Positions 27,518 through 37,548 are shown, numbered from the stretch's first letter. The stretch is DNA of 64,000 bases from Streptomyces sp. SCL15-4 (GCF_033366695.1 NZ_JAOBTQ010000001.1:3348001-3412000); one strand, 5' to 3'. Notes: generated by a model from the letters alone, not told the origin. Made by a program: numbers and translations.

Positions 27518-27646
27518 ATGCTGTGGTCAGATCCGGAGAACGAGCCGCCCGAGGAGCTGCGCGAGGCGCAGAACATGCTCCGGCGGCTCGGTCTCCTCAT
27601 GGCGCTGGCCATGGTCCTGGTGATGATCGTGATCGGCCTGAGGTGA
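27518..27646 (+). CDS. 42-residue single-pass membrane protein
   Basis: MLWSDPENEPPEELREAQNM is followed by LRRLGLLMALAMVLVMIVIG and LR: an acidic amphipathic N-terminus and one transmembrane helix. Codon bias is strong and GGGAG sits just before ATG 27518 (closer than usual). It lies between pccE and maf on the same strand. No function is known. Confidence 0.65.
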   Translation: MLWSDPENEPPEELREAQNMLRRLGLLMALAMVLVMIVIGLR

Positions 27647-27678
27647 GCCGCCCGGCGCGCCGTGGCTAACCTGACCGC

Positions 27679-28296
27679 ATGACTGCCAACCACCGCAGGC
27701 GACTCGTGCTCGCCTCCCAGTCCCCCGCCCGGCTGGGCCTGCTCCGGCAGGCCGGACTCGCCCCCGAGGTCATCGTGAGCGGCGTCGACGAGGACGCCGT
27801 CACCGCGCCGACCCCGGCGGAGCTGGCGCTCGCCCTGGCCGAGGCCAAGGCGTCGGTGGTCGCGGCACGGCCCGAGGTGCAGGGCGCCCTGGTGATCGGC
27901 TGCGACTCGGTGCTGGAACTGGACGGCCGGGCGCTCGGCAAGCCGGCCGACGCCGAGGAGGCCACCGCCCGCTGGAAGGACATGCGCGGGCGGGCCGGGG
28001 TGCTCCAGACGGGGCACTGCGTGTGGGACACGCAGGCCAAGCGGTACGTGTCGGCGACCGCCTCCACCGTCGTCCGGTTCGGCGAGCCCAGCGACGCCGA
28101 GATCGCCGCCTACGTGGCCTCCGGAGAGCCCCTCCACGTGGCCGGCGCCTTCACCCTGGACGGCCGTTCGGCGCCGTTCATCGAGGGCATCGAGGGCGAC
28201 CACGGCAATGTGATCGGCATCAGCCTGCCCCTGATCCGCAGGCTCCTGGCGGAACTGGGCGTCGGCATCACGGAGTTGTGGGCGCCGGAGCGGTGA
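27679..28296 (+). CDS. maf: Maf-type nucleoside triphosphate pyrophosphatase
   Basis: 205 residues. Hydrolyses non-canonical or excess dTTP/UTP-type nucleotides to monophosphates (house-cleaning). Motifs: [49 protein letters not shown], and [20 protein letters not shown]. Its last 29 bases overlap the convergent membrane protein gene. Confidence 0.93.
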   Translation: MTANHRRRLVLASQSPARLGLLRQAGLAPEVIVSGVDEDAVTAPTPAELALALAEAKASVVAARPEVQGALVIGCDSVLELDGRALGKPADAEEATARWKDMRGRAGVLQTGHCVWDTQAKRYVSATASTVVRFGEPSDAEIAAYVASGEPLHVAGAFTLDGRSAPFIEGIEGDHGNVIGISLPLIRRLLAELGVGITELWAPER

Positions 28297-28870
28297 CCTC
28301 GGCACGGACGGCGCCCCGGGGCGGGACGGAATCCCGGGGTTCGTCGTCGCCGTCCCGGGGCTCGTGCGTACGGTCCGCCGGCGCGTCCCCGTCGACGGGT
28401 TGCGCGTCCGGCCCCGGCCCCGCCGCCGGCCCGGCGCCCGGCCCGGGCGGACCGCCGGCGGCCACACCCTGCGGGCCGGCCGCGCGGTCGTACGTCATCA
28501 GCAGCAGCACGATCAGCCCGAGGACGACGATCATGAACACGAACGCCGTCCAGCCGAACAGACCCCAGGCGAACGCGCCGAGCAGGCCGTGCACCACGGC
28601 GGCGCTGATCAGCGCGACGCGGCCGAAACCGGCCGGCGCGCGGTCGCGTACCGCGACGAGCAGGGCCACCAGTGCGCACAGCGCGAAGTAGAGCCCGAAG
28701 ACGATGCCGGCGATCTTCGAGGACATCGCCATGACGTCCGGATCCAGGCCGGCCAGGGACATCTTCTGGCGGTCGACGACCACGCCGAGGAGCCAGTTCA
28801 CCGCCACGACGAACAGCGCCTCCGCGAGGAGGACGACCGCCACGACCCATGCCACCGGTCTGCGCACCAC
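28268..28870 (-). CDS. Multi-pass membrane protein of unknown function
   Basis: About 200 residues with four hydrophobic helices ([77 protein letters not shown]) and a Pro/Gly/Asp-rich cytoplasmic-looking tail of about 70 residues. Two adjacent GTG codons (28870, 28867) are the likely starts; longer forms lack coding bias. The 3' end overlaps maf by 29 bases tail to tail. Confidence 0.75.
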   Translation of the reverse strand: MVRRPVAWVVAVVLLAEALFVVAVNWLLGVVVDRQKMSLAGLDPDVMAMSSKIAGIVFGLYFALCALVALLVAVRDRAPAGFGRVALISAAVVHGLLGAFAWGLFGWTAFVFMIVVLGLIVLLLMTYDRAAGPQGVAAGGPPGPGAGPAAGPGPDAQPVDGDAPADRTHEPRDGDDEPRDSVPPRGAVRAEVTAPAPTTP

Positions 28871-29234
28871 CGGGCCCCACCCACTCTCACGCCGACAGCC
28901 TGTTACTCCAGGTACGTTCGAGACACCGCGAACGCTACTAACGGGTAAACCAAGGGACAAGGGTTCGGGTGGCAGCAAAGAATCATTGGGCCATTCGTAG
29001 GGACTCGACAAAGAATCAGAGTGGGCCGCAGCACGCCCGCACAGAGACCTTGGCCACATGACAGGGCTAGGGTTTCCCGCAGGAGTCCTGCGTACCGCGG
29101 TGCGACATGGGCTTTCTCTGGTCGAGCGAGCCTCGTATCACGCTCCGTGTGGGCAAGCTCACCATCGGGGACGGGTCGAAGTGCCGTGTCGGCAGTCCCT
29201 AAACTCGGCTTGTTTCAAGGAGGGAGCCTCAATC
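28871..29234. other. Intergenic region upstream of accA2
   Basis: About 360 bases of relatively low GC with no coding frame. It contains the direct repeat described separately and the accA2 Shine-Dalgarno AAGGAGGGAG near 29217. A clear promoter hexamer pair was not found. Confidence 0.5.
28976..29018 (+). repeat. Direct repeat CAAAGAATCA, two copies 33 bp apart
   Basis: CAAAGAATCA occurs at 28976-28985 and 29009-29018, each followed within two to four bases by GGGCC. The 33-bp period is three helical turns, placing both on one face of the DNA between the membrane protein gene and accA2. Confidence 0.55.
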
Positions 29235-31007
29235 GTGCGCAAGGTGCTCATCGCCAACCGTGGCGAAATCGCTGTCCGCGTGGCCCGGGCCTGCCGGGAC
29301 GCCGGGATCGCGAGCGTGGCCGTCTACGCCGACCCGGACCGGGACGCTCTGCATGTCCGCGCCGCGGATGAGGCGTTCGCCCTGGGCGGTGACACCCCGG
29401 CCACCAGCTATCTCGTCATCGACAAGATCCTGAACGCCGCCCGCGAGTCCGGCGCGGACGCCGTCCATCCGGGTTACGGCTTCCTGTCGGAGAACGCGGA
29501 GTTCGCGCAGGCCGTCCTGGACGCGGGTCTGGTCTGGATCGGCCCGCCGCCGCAGGCCATCCGGGACCTGGGGGACAAGGTCGCCGCCCGGCACATCGCG
29601 CAGCGCGCGGGTGCGCCGCTGGTCGCCGGCACACCGGACCCGGTGAGCGGTGCGGAGGAGGTCGTGGCGTTCGCCGAGGAGCACGGCCTGCCGATCGCGA
29701 TCAAGGCCGCGTTCGGCGGTGGCGGCCGCGGCCTGAAGGTCGCCCGCACCCTGGAGGAGGTCCCCGAGCTGTACGAGTCCGCCGTGCGTGAGGCGGTCGC
29801 CGCGTTCGGCCGCGGCGAGTGCTTCGTCGAGCGCTACCTCGACCGCCCGAGGCACGTGGAGACGCAGTGCCTGGCCGACAAGCACGGCAACGTCGTCGTG
29901 GTCTCCACCCGCGACTGCTCCCTGCAGCGCCGCCACCAGAAGCTGGTGGAGGAGGCCCCCGCACCGTTCCTGTCCGAGGAGCAGCGGGCGGAGCTGTACC
30001 GGGCGTCGAAGGCGATCCTGAAGGAGGCCGGCTACGAGGGCGCGGGCACGTGTGAGTTCCTCGTCGGGCAGGACGGCACGATCTCCTTCCTGGAGGTCAA
30101 CACCCGCCTCCAGGTCGAGCACCCGGTCACCGAGGAGGTCGCCGGCATCGACCTGGTCCGCGAGATGTTCCGCATCGCCGACGGCGAGGAACTCGGCTAC
30201 GGCGATCCGGTCCTGCGCGGTCACTCCTTCGAGTTCCGCATCAACGGCGAGGACCCCGGCCGGAACTTCCTGCCCGCTCCCGGCACCGTCACCCGCTTCG
30301 ACGCGCCCTCCGGTCCCGGTGTCCGTCTGGACGCGGGCGTGGAAGCCGGCAGTGTGATCGGCCCGGCCTGGGACTCCCTGCTCGCCAAGCTGGTCGTCAC
30401 CGGCCGCACCCGCAGGGAGGCGCTCCAGCGGGCCGCGCGGGCTTTGGAGGAGTTCCAGGTCGAGGGCATGGCCACCGCGATCCCCTTCCACCGCAAGGTG
30501 GTCACCGATCCCGCCTTCGCCCCCGAGGTCCACGGTCAGGACGGCCCGTTCACGGTCCACACCCGCTGGATCGAGACCGAGTTCGTCAACGACATCAAGC
30601 CCTTCACCGCTCCCGCCGGCACCGAGGCGGAGGAGGAACTGGGCCGCGAGACCGTCGTGGTCGAGGTCGGCGGCAAACGCCTGGAGGTCTCCCTCCCCTC
30701 GTCCCTGGGCATGAGCCTGGCGCGTACGGGTCTGGCGGCCGGGGCCAAGCCCAAGCGGCGCGCGGCGAAGAAGTCCGGCCCCGCCGCCTCCGGTGACACC
30801 CTCGCCTCCCCGATGCAGGGCACCATCGTCAAGATCGCCGTCGAGGAAGGCCAGCAGGTCGAGGAAGGCGACCTCGTCGTCGTCCTGGAGGCCATGAAGA
30901 TGGAACAGCCCCTCAACGCCCACAAGTCCGGCACCGTCAAGGGCCTCACCGCCGAAGTCGGCGCCTCCCTCACCTCCGGCGCCGCCATCTGCGAGATCAA
31001 GGACTGA
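29235..31007 (+). CDS. accA2: Acyl-CoA carboxylase alpha chain: biotin carboxylase plus biotin carrier
   Basis: 590 residues from GTG 29235 (AAGGAGGGAG ten bases before). The N-terminal biotin carboxylase has [20 protein letters not shown], the ATP-grasp glycine loop [13 protein letters not shown] and [15 protein letters not shown]. The C-terminal carrier domain holds the biotinyl lysine at about 555 in EAMKMEQPL. It carboxylates biotin with bicarbonate and ATP for use by PccB or AccB-type partners. Nearby pccB, pccE and birA complete the system. Confidence 0.96.
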   Translation: MRKVLIANRGEIAVRVARACRDAGIASVAVYADPDRDALHVRAADEAFALGGDTPATSYLVIDKILNAARESGADAVHPGYGFLSENAEFAQAVLDAGLVWIGPPPQAIRDLGDKVAARHIAQRAGAPLVAGTPDPVSGAEEVVAFAEEHGLPIAIKAAFGGGGRGLKVARTLEEVPELYESAVREAVAAFGRGECFVERYLDRPRHVETQCLADKHGNVVVVSTRDCSLQRRHQKLVEEAPAPFLSEEQRAELYRASKAILKEAGYEGAGTCEFLVGQDGTISFLEVNTRLQVEHPVTEEVAGIDLVREMFRIADGEELGYGDPVLRGHSFEFRINGEDPGRNFLPAPGTVTRFDAPSGPGVRLDAGVEAGSVIGPAWDSLLAKLVVTGRTRREALQRAARALEEFQVEGMATAIPFHRKVVTDPAFAPEVHGQDGPFTVHTRWIETEFVNDIKPFTAPAGTEAEEELGRETVVVEVGGKRLEVSLPSSLGMSLARTGLAAGAKPKRRAAKKSGPAASGDTLASPMQGTIVKIAVEEGQQVEEGDLVVVLEAMKMEQPLNAHKSGTVKGLTAEVGASLTSGAAICEIKD

Positions 31008-31028
31008 ACCGCAGTCGTACGGCAGCGA

Positions 31029-31061
31029 GCCGGCCCCTGGCGCACGTCGCCGGGGGCCGGC
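31029..31061 (+). terminator. Terminator after accA2
   Basis: GCCGGCCCC (31029-31037) pairs with GGGGCCGGC (31053-31061), and inner bases TGGCG with CGCCG extend it to a 14-bp stem closed by a 5-nt CACGT loop, 21 bases after the stop. Confidence 0.85.
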
Positions 31062-31324
31062 CGCGTTCGGGGGCGCGGTCGGCACGGTCGGTGGCGGGAG
31101 GCGCGGTGAGAACGTGCACGCGGCGGCAGCGCCGCCCGGCCGCCCCGGGCTGCCACCGGACATTCCCGGGGGCCGGCTGAGCCGCCGTGGCCCGCCACGG
31201 TCCCGCGACGGTGGCCGCGACCACGCTGTGAACGGCGTCGGCGCACGCCGTGGTCACTCTCGTCCGGCGAGCCGCCGGCCGGGCCGTCCGCGCCCGTGCG
31301 CAGCGGCCCCCTTGGGCAGGCCGC
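31062..31324. other. Intergenic region after accA2
   Basis: 260 bases between the accA2 terminator and the end of the DeoR-type gene. Only Arg/Pro-rich shadow frames are visible. Confidence 0.5.
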
Positions 31325-32269
31325 TCAGCGCCGCCGCAGATCCGCCACGCGTCCCCGTTCGGACGGGGCCGGGTCGGGGAGAGGGGTGGTGGAGCGGAGG
31401 GCGGACGTGCCGGGGAGGTGGCTTCTGCGGGGTCCCGGCAGGGGCGTGCGGCGGCCCGCCGGGACCTGGTCACCCCCCGGGTTTCCGCTCGCCCCCGCAA
31501 CGGCGATCTGGACGCCCTGGTCGGCGAGGGCCTGGAGTTCGGTGACCGCGCGGTCGTCGTGGGCCGGGGGCTCGTCGGTGACCAGGCGGGTGATCAGGTC
31601 CGTCGGCACGGTCTGGAACATCGTGTCCGTGCCGAGCTTGGTGTGGTCGGCGAGGACCACGACCTCCGCGGCGGCCTGGACCAGGGCCCGGTCGACGGAT
31701 GCCGAGAGCATGTTGGAGGTGGACAGGCCCCGTTCGGCGGTCAGGCCGCTTCCGGAGAGGAAGGCCTTGGAGACGCGCAGGCCCTGGAGGGACTGTTCGG
31801 CCCCGGAGCCGACGAGGGCGTAGTTGGAGCCGCGCAGGGTGCCTCCGGTCATCACGACCTCCACCCGGTTGGCGTGGGCCAGCGCCTGGGCCACCAGGAG
31901 GGAGTTGGTGACGACCGTCAGGCCCGGCACGCGCGCGAGGCGGCGGGCCAGCTCCTGCGTGGTCGTACCCGCCCCGACCACGATGGCCTCGCCCTCGTCG
32001 ACGAGGCTCGCGGCGAGATCGGCGATGGCGGTCTTCTCGGCGGTCGCGAGGTGCGACTTCTGCGGGAAGCCGGACTCGCGGGTGAACCCGCCCGGCAGCA
32101 CCGCACCGCCGTGCCGGCGGTCGAGGAGTCCTTCGGCCTCCAGTGCGCGCACGTCCCGCCGTACGGTCACTTCGGAGGTCTGGACGACGCGGGCGAGTTC
32201 ACGGAGCGACACGGCACCGTTCGCTCGCACCATTTCGAGGATCAATTGGCGACGTTCAGCAGCGAACAC
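31325..32269 (-). CDS. DeoR family transcriptional regulator
   Basis: 314 residues. N-terminal DeoR HTH (about 1-57: AERRQLILEMVRANGAVSLR, then TSEVTVRRDVRALEAEGLLD) and a DeoR_C sugar-phosphate sensor domain (VVGAGTTTQELARRL, VVTNSLLVAQAL, VLADHTKLG). The last 50 or so residues are a Pro/Arg-rich extension beyond the usual end near VQIAVAG. Start GTG 32269. The nearby pentose and deoxyribose phosphate genes make it one candidate for the regulator that reads the CTACGCGCGTAG sites, but its own promoter lacks that site, so this is inference. Confidence 0.88.
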   Translation of the reverse strand: MFAAERRQLILEMVRANGAVSLRELARVVQTSEVTVRRDVRALEAEGLLDRRHGGAVLPGGFTRESGFPQKSHLATAEKTAIADLAASLVDEGEAIVVGAGTTTQELARRLARVPGLTVVTNSLLVAQALAHANRVEVVMTGGTLRGSNYALVGSGAEQSLQGLRVSKAFLSGSGLTAERGLSTSNMLSASVDRALVQAAAEVVVLADHTKLGTDTMFQTVPTDLITRLVTDEPPAHDDRAVTELQALADQGVQIAVAGASGNPGGDQVPAGRRTPLPGPRRSHLPGTSALRSTTPLPDPAPSERGRVADLRRR

Positions 32270-32436
32270 GAAACTGACAGTAACCCCAGCGACCGTCTGC
32301 TTTCAGCAGTTTGCGCCGAATAGCAGAAGTTGTTCGCAGAGTGCGGTGCGAAGTGATATAGGGCGCCGACCGGCCCGGCCTCGCCGTCCGTCGGCGCCCC
32401 GATCCCCCGTGACCAGCGGAAAGCCGGCCGGGTCCG

Positions 32437-33885
32437 TCAGCCCTCCGCGCTCGCCCTGCGGGTGTGCAGCTGGCGGGCGACCTCCGCGATCGACCCCGAA
32501 AGAGAGGGGTACACGGTGAAGGCGTTCGCGATCTGTTCGACCGTCAGATTGTTGTCGACGGCGATCGAGATGGGGTGGATCAGTTCCGAGGCGCGCGGCG
32601 CCACCACGACACCGCCGACGACGATCCCGGTGCCCGGCCGGGAGAAGATCTTCACGAAGCCGTCCCGGATGCCTTGCATCTTCGCGCGCGGGTTGCGCAG
32701 CAGCGGCAGCTTGACCACGCGCGCGTCGATCTTGCCGGCGTCCACGTCCGCCTGCGTGTAGCCGACGGTGGCGATCTCGGGGTCGGTGAAGACGTTCGAG
32801 GAGACCGTCTTCAGGTCCAGCGGGGCCACCGCGTCGCCCAGGAAGTGGTACATGGCGATGCGCCCCTGCATGGCGGCGACGGACGCGAGGGCGAAGACGC
32901 CGGTCACGTCGCCGGCCGCGTAGACGCCGGGAGCGGTGGTGCGCGAGACCTTGTCGGTCCAGATGTGCCCGGACTCGCGCAGCTTGACCCCGGCCTCCTC
33001 CAGGCCCAGGCCCGCGCTGTTCGGAATGGCGCCGACGGCCATCAGGCAGTGGCTGCCGGTGATGACCCGGCCGTCGGCCAGCGTGACCTCGACCCGGTCG
33101 CCGACGCGCTTGGCGGACTGCGCGCGGGAGCGGGCCATGACGTTCATGCCACGGCGCCGGAAGACGTCCTCCAGCACGGCGGCGGCGTCCGGGTCCTCGC
33201 CGGGCAGCACGCGGTCGCGGGAGGAGACGAGGGTGACCTTGGAGCCGAGGGCCTGGTAGGCGCCGGCGAACTCGGCACCGGTGACGCCGGAACCGACCAC
33301 GATCAGCTCTTCGGGCAGCTCGGTGAGGTCGTAGACCTGGGTCCAGTTGAGGATGCGCTCGCCGTCGGGGCGGGCGTCGGGCAGCTCGCGCGGGTGGCCG
33401 CCGGTGGCGATGAGGACGGCGTCGGCGGTGAGGGTCTCCTCGGTGCCGTCGGCGGCGGTGACGACGACCTTCCGGGACCCGTCCAGGGCCTGCATGCCGT
33501 CCAGCCGGCCGCGCCCGCGCATGACCCGGGCGCCGGCGCGCGTGACGGAGGCGGTGATGTCGTGGGACTGGGCGAGCGCGAGGCGCTTCACCCGGCGGTT
33601 GACCTTGCCGAGGTCCACGCCGACCACCCGGGCCGACCGCTCCAGCGGCGGGGTGTCGTCGGCGACGATGATCCCCAGCTCCTCGTAGGAGGAGTCGAAG
33701 GTGGTCATCACCTCGGCCGTAGCGATAAGGGTCTTCGACGGCACGCAGTCGGTCAGCACCGACGCTCCGCCCAGACCGTCGCAGTCGACGACGGTCACCT
33801 CCGCGCCGAGCTGGGCGGCCACCAGGGCCGCCTCGTATCCGCCGGGTCCGCCACCGATGATCACGATCCGAGTCACGTACTCCAT
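32437..33885 (-). CDS. FAD-dependent NAD(P)H-quinone dehydrogenase of the LpdA (Rv3303c) type
   Basis: 482 residues with the pyridine-nucleotide disulfide oxidoreductase layout: FAD motif IVIIGGGPGGYEAALVAAQL at the N-terminus, NAD motif VVGSGVTGAEFAGAY, FAD motif TTAPGVYAAGDV, dimerisation domain at the end. The redox disulfide is missing: where lipoamide dehydrogenases have two Cys, it reads GGASVLTDCVPSK with Cys about 47 only. The C-terminal His-Glu dyad is also replaced (VYPSLSGS). This is the signature of the M. tuberculosis LpdA group, which reduces quinones and not lipoamide. ATG 33885 is chosen. Confidence 0.87.
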   Translation of the reverse strand: MEYVTRIVIIGGGPGGYEAALVAAQLGAEVTVVDCDGLGGASVLTDCVPSKTLIATAEVMTTFDSSYEELGIIVADDTPPLERSARVVGVDLGKVNRRVKRLALAQSHDITASVTRAGARVMRGRGRLDGMQALDGSRKVVVTAADGTEETLTADAVLIATGGHPRELPDARPDGERILNWTQVYDLTELPEELIVVGSGVTGAEFAGAYQALGSKVTLVSSRDRVLPGEDPDAAAVLEDVFRRRGMNVMARSRAQSAKRVGDRVEVTLADGRVITGSHCLMAVGAIPNSAGLGLEEAGVKLRESGHIWTDKVSRTTAPGVYAAGDVTGVFALASVAAMQGRIAMYHFLGDAVAPLDLKTVSSNVFTDPEIATVGYTQADVDAGKIDARVVKLPLLRNPRAKMQGIRDGFVKIFSRPGTGIVVGGVVVAPRASELIHPISIAVDNNLTVEQIANAFTVYPSLSGSIAEVARQLHTRRASAEG

Positions 33886-33981
33886 TGTCCCGCACGCTTC
33901 AAGGTGCCACTGCCCCGGGGCACCGCCGGGTCGCTCCCGTGACGCACGGGGTGCGCGGGGCGGCTGCCGTACCCTCTCCCC

Positions 33982-34419
33982 ATGTCGCTCTATGCCGCCT
34001 ACGCCGGCAACCTCGACGCGCGCCTGATGTCCCGCCGCGCCCCGCACTCCCCGCTGCGCGCCACCGGCTGGCTGAACGGCTGGCGGCTGACCTTCGGCGG
34101 CGAGCAGCTGGGCTGGGAGGGCGCGCTGGCGACGATCGTCGAGGACCCACTGGCCCAGGTATTCGTCGGGTTGTACGACATCGCGCCCATGGACGAGGAG
34201 GCGCTCGACCGGTGGGAAGGGGTGGGGCTCGACCTCTACCGCCGGGTCCGCGTGCGCGCGCACACCCTGGACGGTGAGGAGCCGGCCTGGGCCTACGTCC
34301 TCAACGGGTACGAGGGCGGGCTGCCGTCGGCGCGCTATCTGGGCGAGATCGCCGACGCGGCGGAGTCGGCGGGGGCGCCGCACGACTATGTGATGGAACT
34401 CCGCAAGCGTCCCTGCTGA
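33982..34419 (+). CDS. Gamma-glutamylcyclotransferase-like protein
   Basis: 145 residues with the GGCT/AIG2 fold: N-terminal [18 protein letters not shown] (the substrate-binding YGSNL-like loop, here YAGNL), a Glu in [14 protein letters not shown], and the tail [20 protein letters not shown] typical of the actinobacterial subgroup. It probably forms 5-oxoproline from a gamma-glutamyl compound, but the substrate is unproven. Confidence 0.85.
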   Translation: MSLYAAYAGNLDARLMSRRAPHSPLRATGWLNGWRLTFGGEQLGWEGALATIVEDPLAQVFVGLYDIAPMDEEALDRWEGVGLDLYRRVRVRAHTLDGEEPAWAYVLNGYEGGLPSARYLGEIADAAESAGAPHDYVMELRKRPC

Positions 34420-34518
34420 GTCCGGGCCGAGTCCGGCGCCAGGCCCGTTATCTCCCGTTTTGCCCACCCTTTGTGGAAAACGACAAGGCAACGGACCCAA
34501 TCCCGTGCGCTCTGTCAT

Positions 34519-34548
34519 CTACGCGCGTAGGCGAAGAGCGGTTACCCT
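34519..34548 (+). promoter_or_regulatory. CTACGCGCGTAG operator and -10 of the PNP gene
   Basis: A perfect 12-bp palindrome at 34519-34530 covers the place of a -35 box, 12 bases before a -10 like TACCCT (34543-34548). The GTG of the PNP gene follows seven bases after the -10, so the message is probably leaderless. The same palindrome precedes deoC and near copies precede the nucleoside transporter genes. Confidence 0.8.
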
Positions 34549-34555
34549 CATCGGC

Positions 34556-35380
34556 GTGAACGCATCTCTTCTTCCGGACGACATCCAGGGCGACCCCTAC
34601 GCCGCCGCCGACGCCGCCGCCGCGCGCCTGCGCGCCCTCACCGGCGCCGAGACCCACGACGTCGCCCTCGTGATGGGCTCCGGCTGGGCTCCGGCCGTCG
34701 ACGCGCTGGGCGCTCCCGACGCCGAGTTCCAGGTCACCGAGCTGCCCGGCTTCCCGCCGCCGGCCGTCGAGGGCCACGGCGGCAAGGTCCGCTCGTACTC
34801 CTTCGGTGACAAGCGCGCCCTGGTCTTCCTCGGCCGCACGCACTACTACGAGGGCCGTGGCGTCGCGGCGGTGGCGCACGGCGTGCGCACGGCGGTCGCG
34901 GCCGGCTGCAAGACCGTGGTGCTCACCAACGGCTGCGGCGGTCTGCGCGAGGGCATGCGCCCCGGCCAGCCGGTGCTGATCAGCGACCACATCAACCTGA
35001 CGGCGACGTCCCCGATCGTCGGCGCGAACTTCGTCGACCTGACGGACCTGTACTCGCCGCGGCTGCGCGCCCTGTGCAAGGAGATCGACTCCACGCTGGA
35101 GGAAGGCGTCTACGCCCAGTTCCCCGGCCCGCACTACGAGACCCCGGCCGAGATCCGCATGGCCCGCGTCATCGGCGCGGACCTGGTCGGCATGTCCACG
35201 GTCCTGGAGGCCATCGCCGCGCGCGAGGCGGGTGCCGAGGTGCTGGGCATCTCCCTGGTCACCAACCTGGCCGCGGGCATGACCGGCGAGCCCCTCAACC
35301 ACGAGGAGGTCCTCCAGGCCGGCCGTGACTCGGCGGCCCGGATGGGCCAGCTGCTGACGCAGGTGCTGGGCCGCATCTGA
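34556..35380 (+). CDS. Purine-nucleoside phosphorylase (trimeric PNP family)
   Basis: 274 residues. Phosphorolyses purine (deoxy)nucleosides to base and (deoxy)ribose-1-phosphate. Motifs: [76 protein letters not shown] and [13 protein letters not shown] 34556 without Shine-Dalgarno suggests leaderless translation. It precedes the phosphomutase that would use its sugar product, and carries the shared operator. Confidence 0.93.
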   Translation: MNASLLPDDIQGDPYAAADAAAARLRALTGAETHDVALVMGSGWAPAVDALGAPDAEFQVTELPGFPPPAVEGHGGKVRSYSFGDKRALVFLGRTHYYEGRGVAAVAHGVRTAVAAGCKTVVLTNGCGGLREGMRPGQPVLISDHINLTATSPIVGANFVDLTDLYSPRLRALCKEIDSTLEEGVYAQFPGPHYETPAEIRMARVIGADLVGMSTVLEAIAAREAGAEVLGISLVTNLAAGMTGEPLNHEEVLQAGRDSAARMGQLLTQVLGRI

Positions 35381-35519
35381 GCCGGTGCGGCGCCGGGCGC
35401 GTGCGGCCGTGACGGCGGCGCGCCCGCTCGTCCCCGGTCCGGCCGGGCAGGTGGGCAGACGGGGCCCGGGGGCGGAGCCTCCGGAAGGACCAGGCAAACA
35501 CGGAGAGGTTGATCCCAAG

Positions 35520-37151
35520 GTGCACGACGATCTCATCGCCCGGGCCGAGGCTTGGCTCGCCGAGGATCCCGACCAGGACACTCGCGACGAACTCGCCAAG
35601 CTGATCGACGCCGGCGACACGGCGGAACTGACGGCCAGGTTCAGCGGCACGCTCCAGTTCGGCACGGCGGGCCTGCGCGGCGAGCTGGGCGCCGGCCCGC
35701 TGCGCATGAACCGCAGCGTCGTCATCCGCGCCGCCGCGGGTCTCGCCGCGTACCTGAAGAAGCAGGGCCGAGGCGACGGCCTGGTCGTCGTCGGCTACGA
35801 CGCCCGGCACAAGTCGGCCGACTTCGCCCGGGACACCGCCGCCGTGATGACCGGCGCCGGCCTGCGTGCCGCCGTGCTCCCCCGGCCGCTGCCCACCCCC
35901 GTGCTCGCCTTCGCGATCCGGCACCTCGGCGCGGTCGCCGGCGTGGAGGTCACCGCCAGCCACAACCCGCCCCGGGACAACGGCTACAAGGTCTACCTCG
36001 GCGACGGCTCCCAGATCGTGCCGCCCGCCGACGCGGAGATCGCCGCCGAGATCGACGCCATCGCCTCCCTGCACGACGTGCCGCGCCCGGACTCCGGCTG
36101 GGAGATCCTGGACGACTCGGTCCTGGACGCCTATCTGGCCCGTACGGACGCCGTCCTGGCGCCGGACTCCCCGCGCACCGCCCGCACCGTCTACACGGCC
36201 ATGCACGGCGTCGGCAAGGACGTGCTCCTCGCCGCCTTCGCCCGGGCCGGCTTCCCCGAGCCGGTCCTGGTCGCCGAGCAGGCCGAGCCGGACCCCGACT
36301 TCCCGACGGTCGCCTTCCCGAACCCGGAGGAGCCGGGCGCGATGGACCTGGCCTTCGCCCGGGCCCGCACGGCCGGCCCGGACCTCGTCATCGCCAACGA
36401 CCCCGACGCCGACCGCTGCGCGGTGGCCGTCCGGGACGGCGCCGACTGGCGGATGCTGCGCGGCGACGAGGTCGGCGCGCTGCTCGGCGCCCACCTGGTG
36501 AACCGCGGTGCGCGAGGCACCTTCGCGGAGTCGATCGTCTCCTCCTCCCTGCTCGGCCGGATCGCCGGGAAGGCGGGGCTGCCGTACGAGGAGACCCTGA
36601 CCGGCTTCAAGTGGATCGCCCGCGCCGACGGCCTGCGCTACGGCTACGAGGAGGCCCTCGGCTACTGCGTGGACCCCGAGGGCGTGCGCGACAAGGACGG
36701 CATCACCGCCGCGCTGCTGATCACCGAGCTGGCGTCGGTGCTGAAGGAGGAGGGCCGGACCCTTCTCGACCTGCTCGACGACCTCGCCGTGGAGCACGGC
36801 CTGCACGCCACCGACCAGCTGTCGGTGCGGGTCCAGGACCTGTCGCTGATCGCGGACGCGATGCGCCGGCTGCGCGAGCGGCCGCCGGCCGAGCTGGCCG
36901 GCCTGCCCGTCGTCCGGGCCGATGACCTGAGCCTCGGCTCGGAGAGCCTGCCGCCCACCGACGGCCTGCGCTACACCCTGGACGGCGCCCGGGTCGTCGT
37001 CCGCCCCAGCGGCACCGAGCCGAAGCTGAAGTGCTACCTGGAGGTCGTCGTGCCGGTCTCCGCACCCGCCGGCCTGCCGGCCGCCCGCGCCCGCGCGGCC
37101 GACCTCCTCACCGCCATCAAGCACGACCTGTCGGCGGCCGCGGGCATCTGA
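35520..37151 (+). CDS. Phospho-sugar mutase, probably acting as phosphopentomutase
   Basis: 543 residues of the alpha-D-phosphohexomutase superfamily: GTAGLRGELGAGPLRMN at about 48-64, phosphoserine loop VTASHNPPRDNG (Ser about 147), metal loop NDPDADRCAV (about 293-302), sugar loop GYEEALGYCVD and phosphate loop RPSGTEPKLKCYLE. Annotated relatives are called phosphomannomutase or phosphoglucomutase, but its place right after PNP and before deoC suggests ribose-1-phosphate to ribose-5-phosphate as its job. GTG 35520 with GGAGAGG upstream. Confidence 0.9.
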   Translation: MHDDLIARAEAWLAEDPDQDTRDELAKLIDAGDTAELTARFSGTLQFGTAGLRGELGAGPLRMNRSVVIRAAAGLAAYLKKQGRGDGLVVVGYDARHKSADFARDTAAVMTGAGLRAAVLPRPLPTPVLAFAIRHLGAVAGVEVTASHNPPRDNGYKVYLGDGSQIVPPADAEIAAEIDAIASLHDVPRPDSGWEILDDSVLDAYLARTDAVLAPDSPRTARTVYTAMHGVGKDVLLAAFARAGFPEPVLVAEQAEPDPDFPTVAFPNPEEPGAMDLAFARARTAGPDLVIANDPDADRCAVAVRDGADWRMLRGDEVGALLGAHLVNRGARGTFAESIVSSSLLGRIAGKAGLPYEETLTGFKWIARADGLRYGYEEALGYCVDPEGVRDKDGITAALLITELASVLKEEGRTLLDLLDDLAVEHGLHATDQLSVRVQDLSLIADAMRRLRERPPAELAGLPVVRADDLSLGSESLPPTDGLRYTLDGARVVVRPSGTEPKLKCYLEVVVPVSAPAGLPAARARAADLLTAIKHDLSAAAGI

Positions 37152-37173
37152 CCCACGTCCCTTCGAGCCGCCC

Positions 37174-37207
37174 GGGGCCGGGCACCCTCAGCAAGGAGCC
37201 CGGCCCC
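37174..37207 (+). terminator. Probable terminator after the phosphomutase gene
   Basis: GGGGCCGGGC (37174-37183) and GCCCGGCCCC (37198-37207) form a 10-bp stem with a 14-nt loop, 22 bases after the stop codon. Confidence 0.65.
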
Positions 37208-37548
37208 GACACCACGCCTCCGGCGGCCCGACCCCGCACCCGGGCGTCCGAACCCCTTCACCGGCCACTCCGCGCCTGCGGACGCCGAGGGCGCCGCCTT
37301 CGCGCCGGGACGCCGCGGAAACCCCTCACCGACCCGACGGCCCGACGCCCTACGCCGGAACGGACCCCGTACCACCGGCAAGAGACCGGCCCGGGTCCCG
37401 GGCCGTTCACCGGCCAGACCCGCCCTCATCCCACCCCGCACCCGCGAACGCCGAAACCGCCGCCGCACCGAGACTCTCCGGAAGCCCGCCACCGGCTCGA
37501 GGGCCCGACGCCCTCCGGCGGAACGGGCTCCGTGCCGCCACGGCGAAC
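37208..37548. other. Intergenic region without a gene
   Basis: 340 bases of CG-rich, repeat-poor DNA between two terminators of convergent units. Open frames are Arg/Pro/His-rich shadows with no coding bias. Confidence 0.55.
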
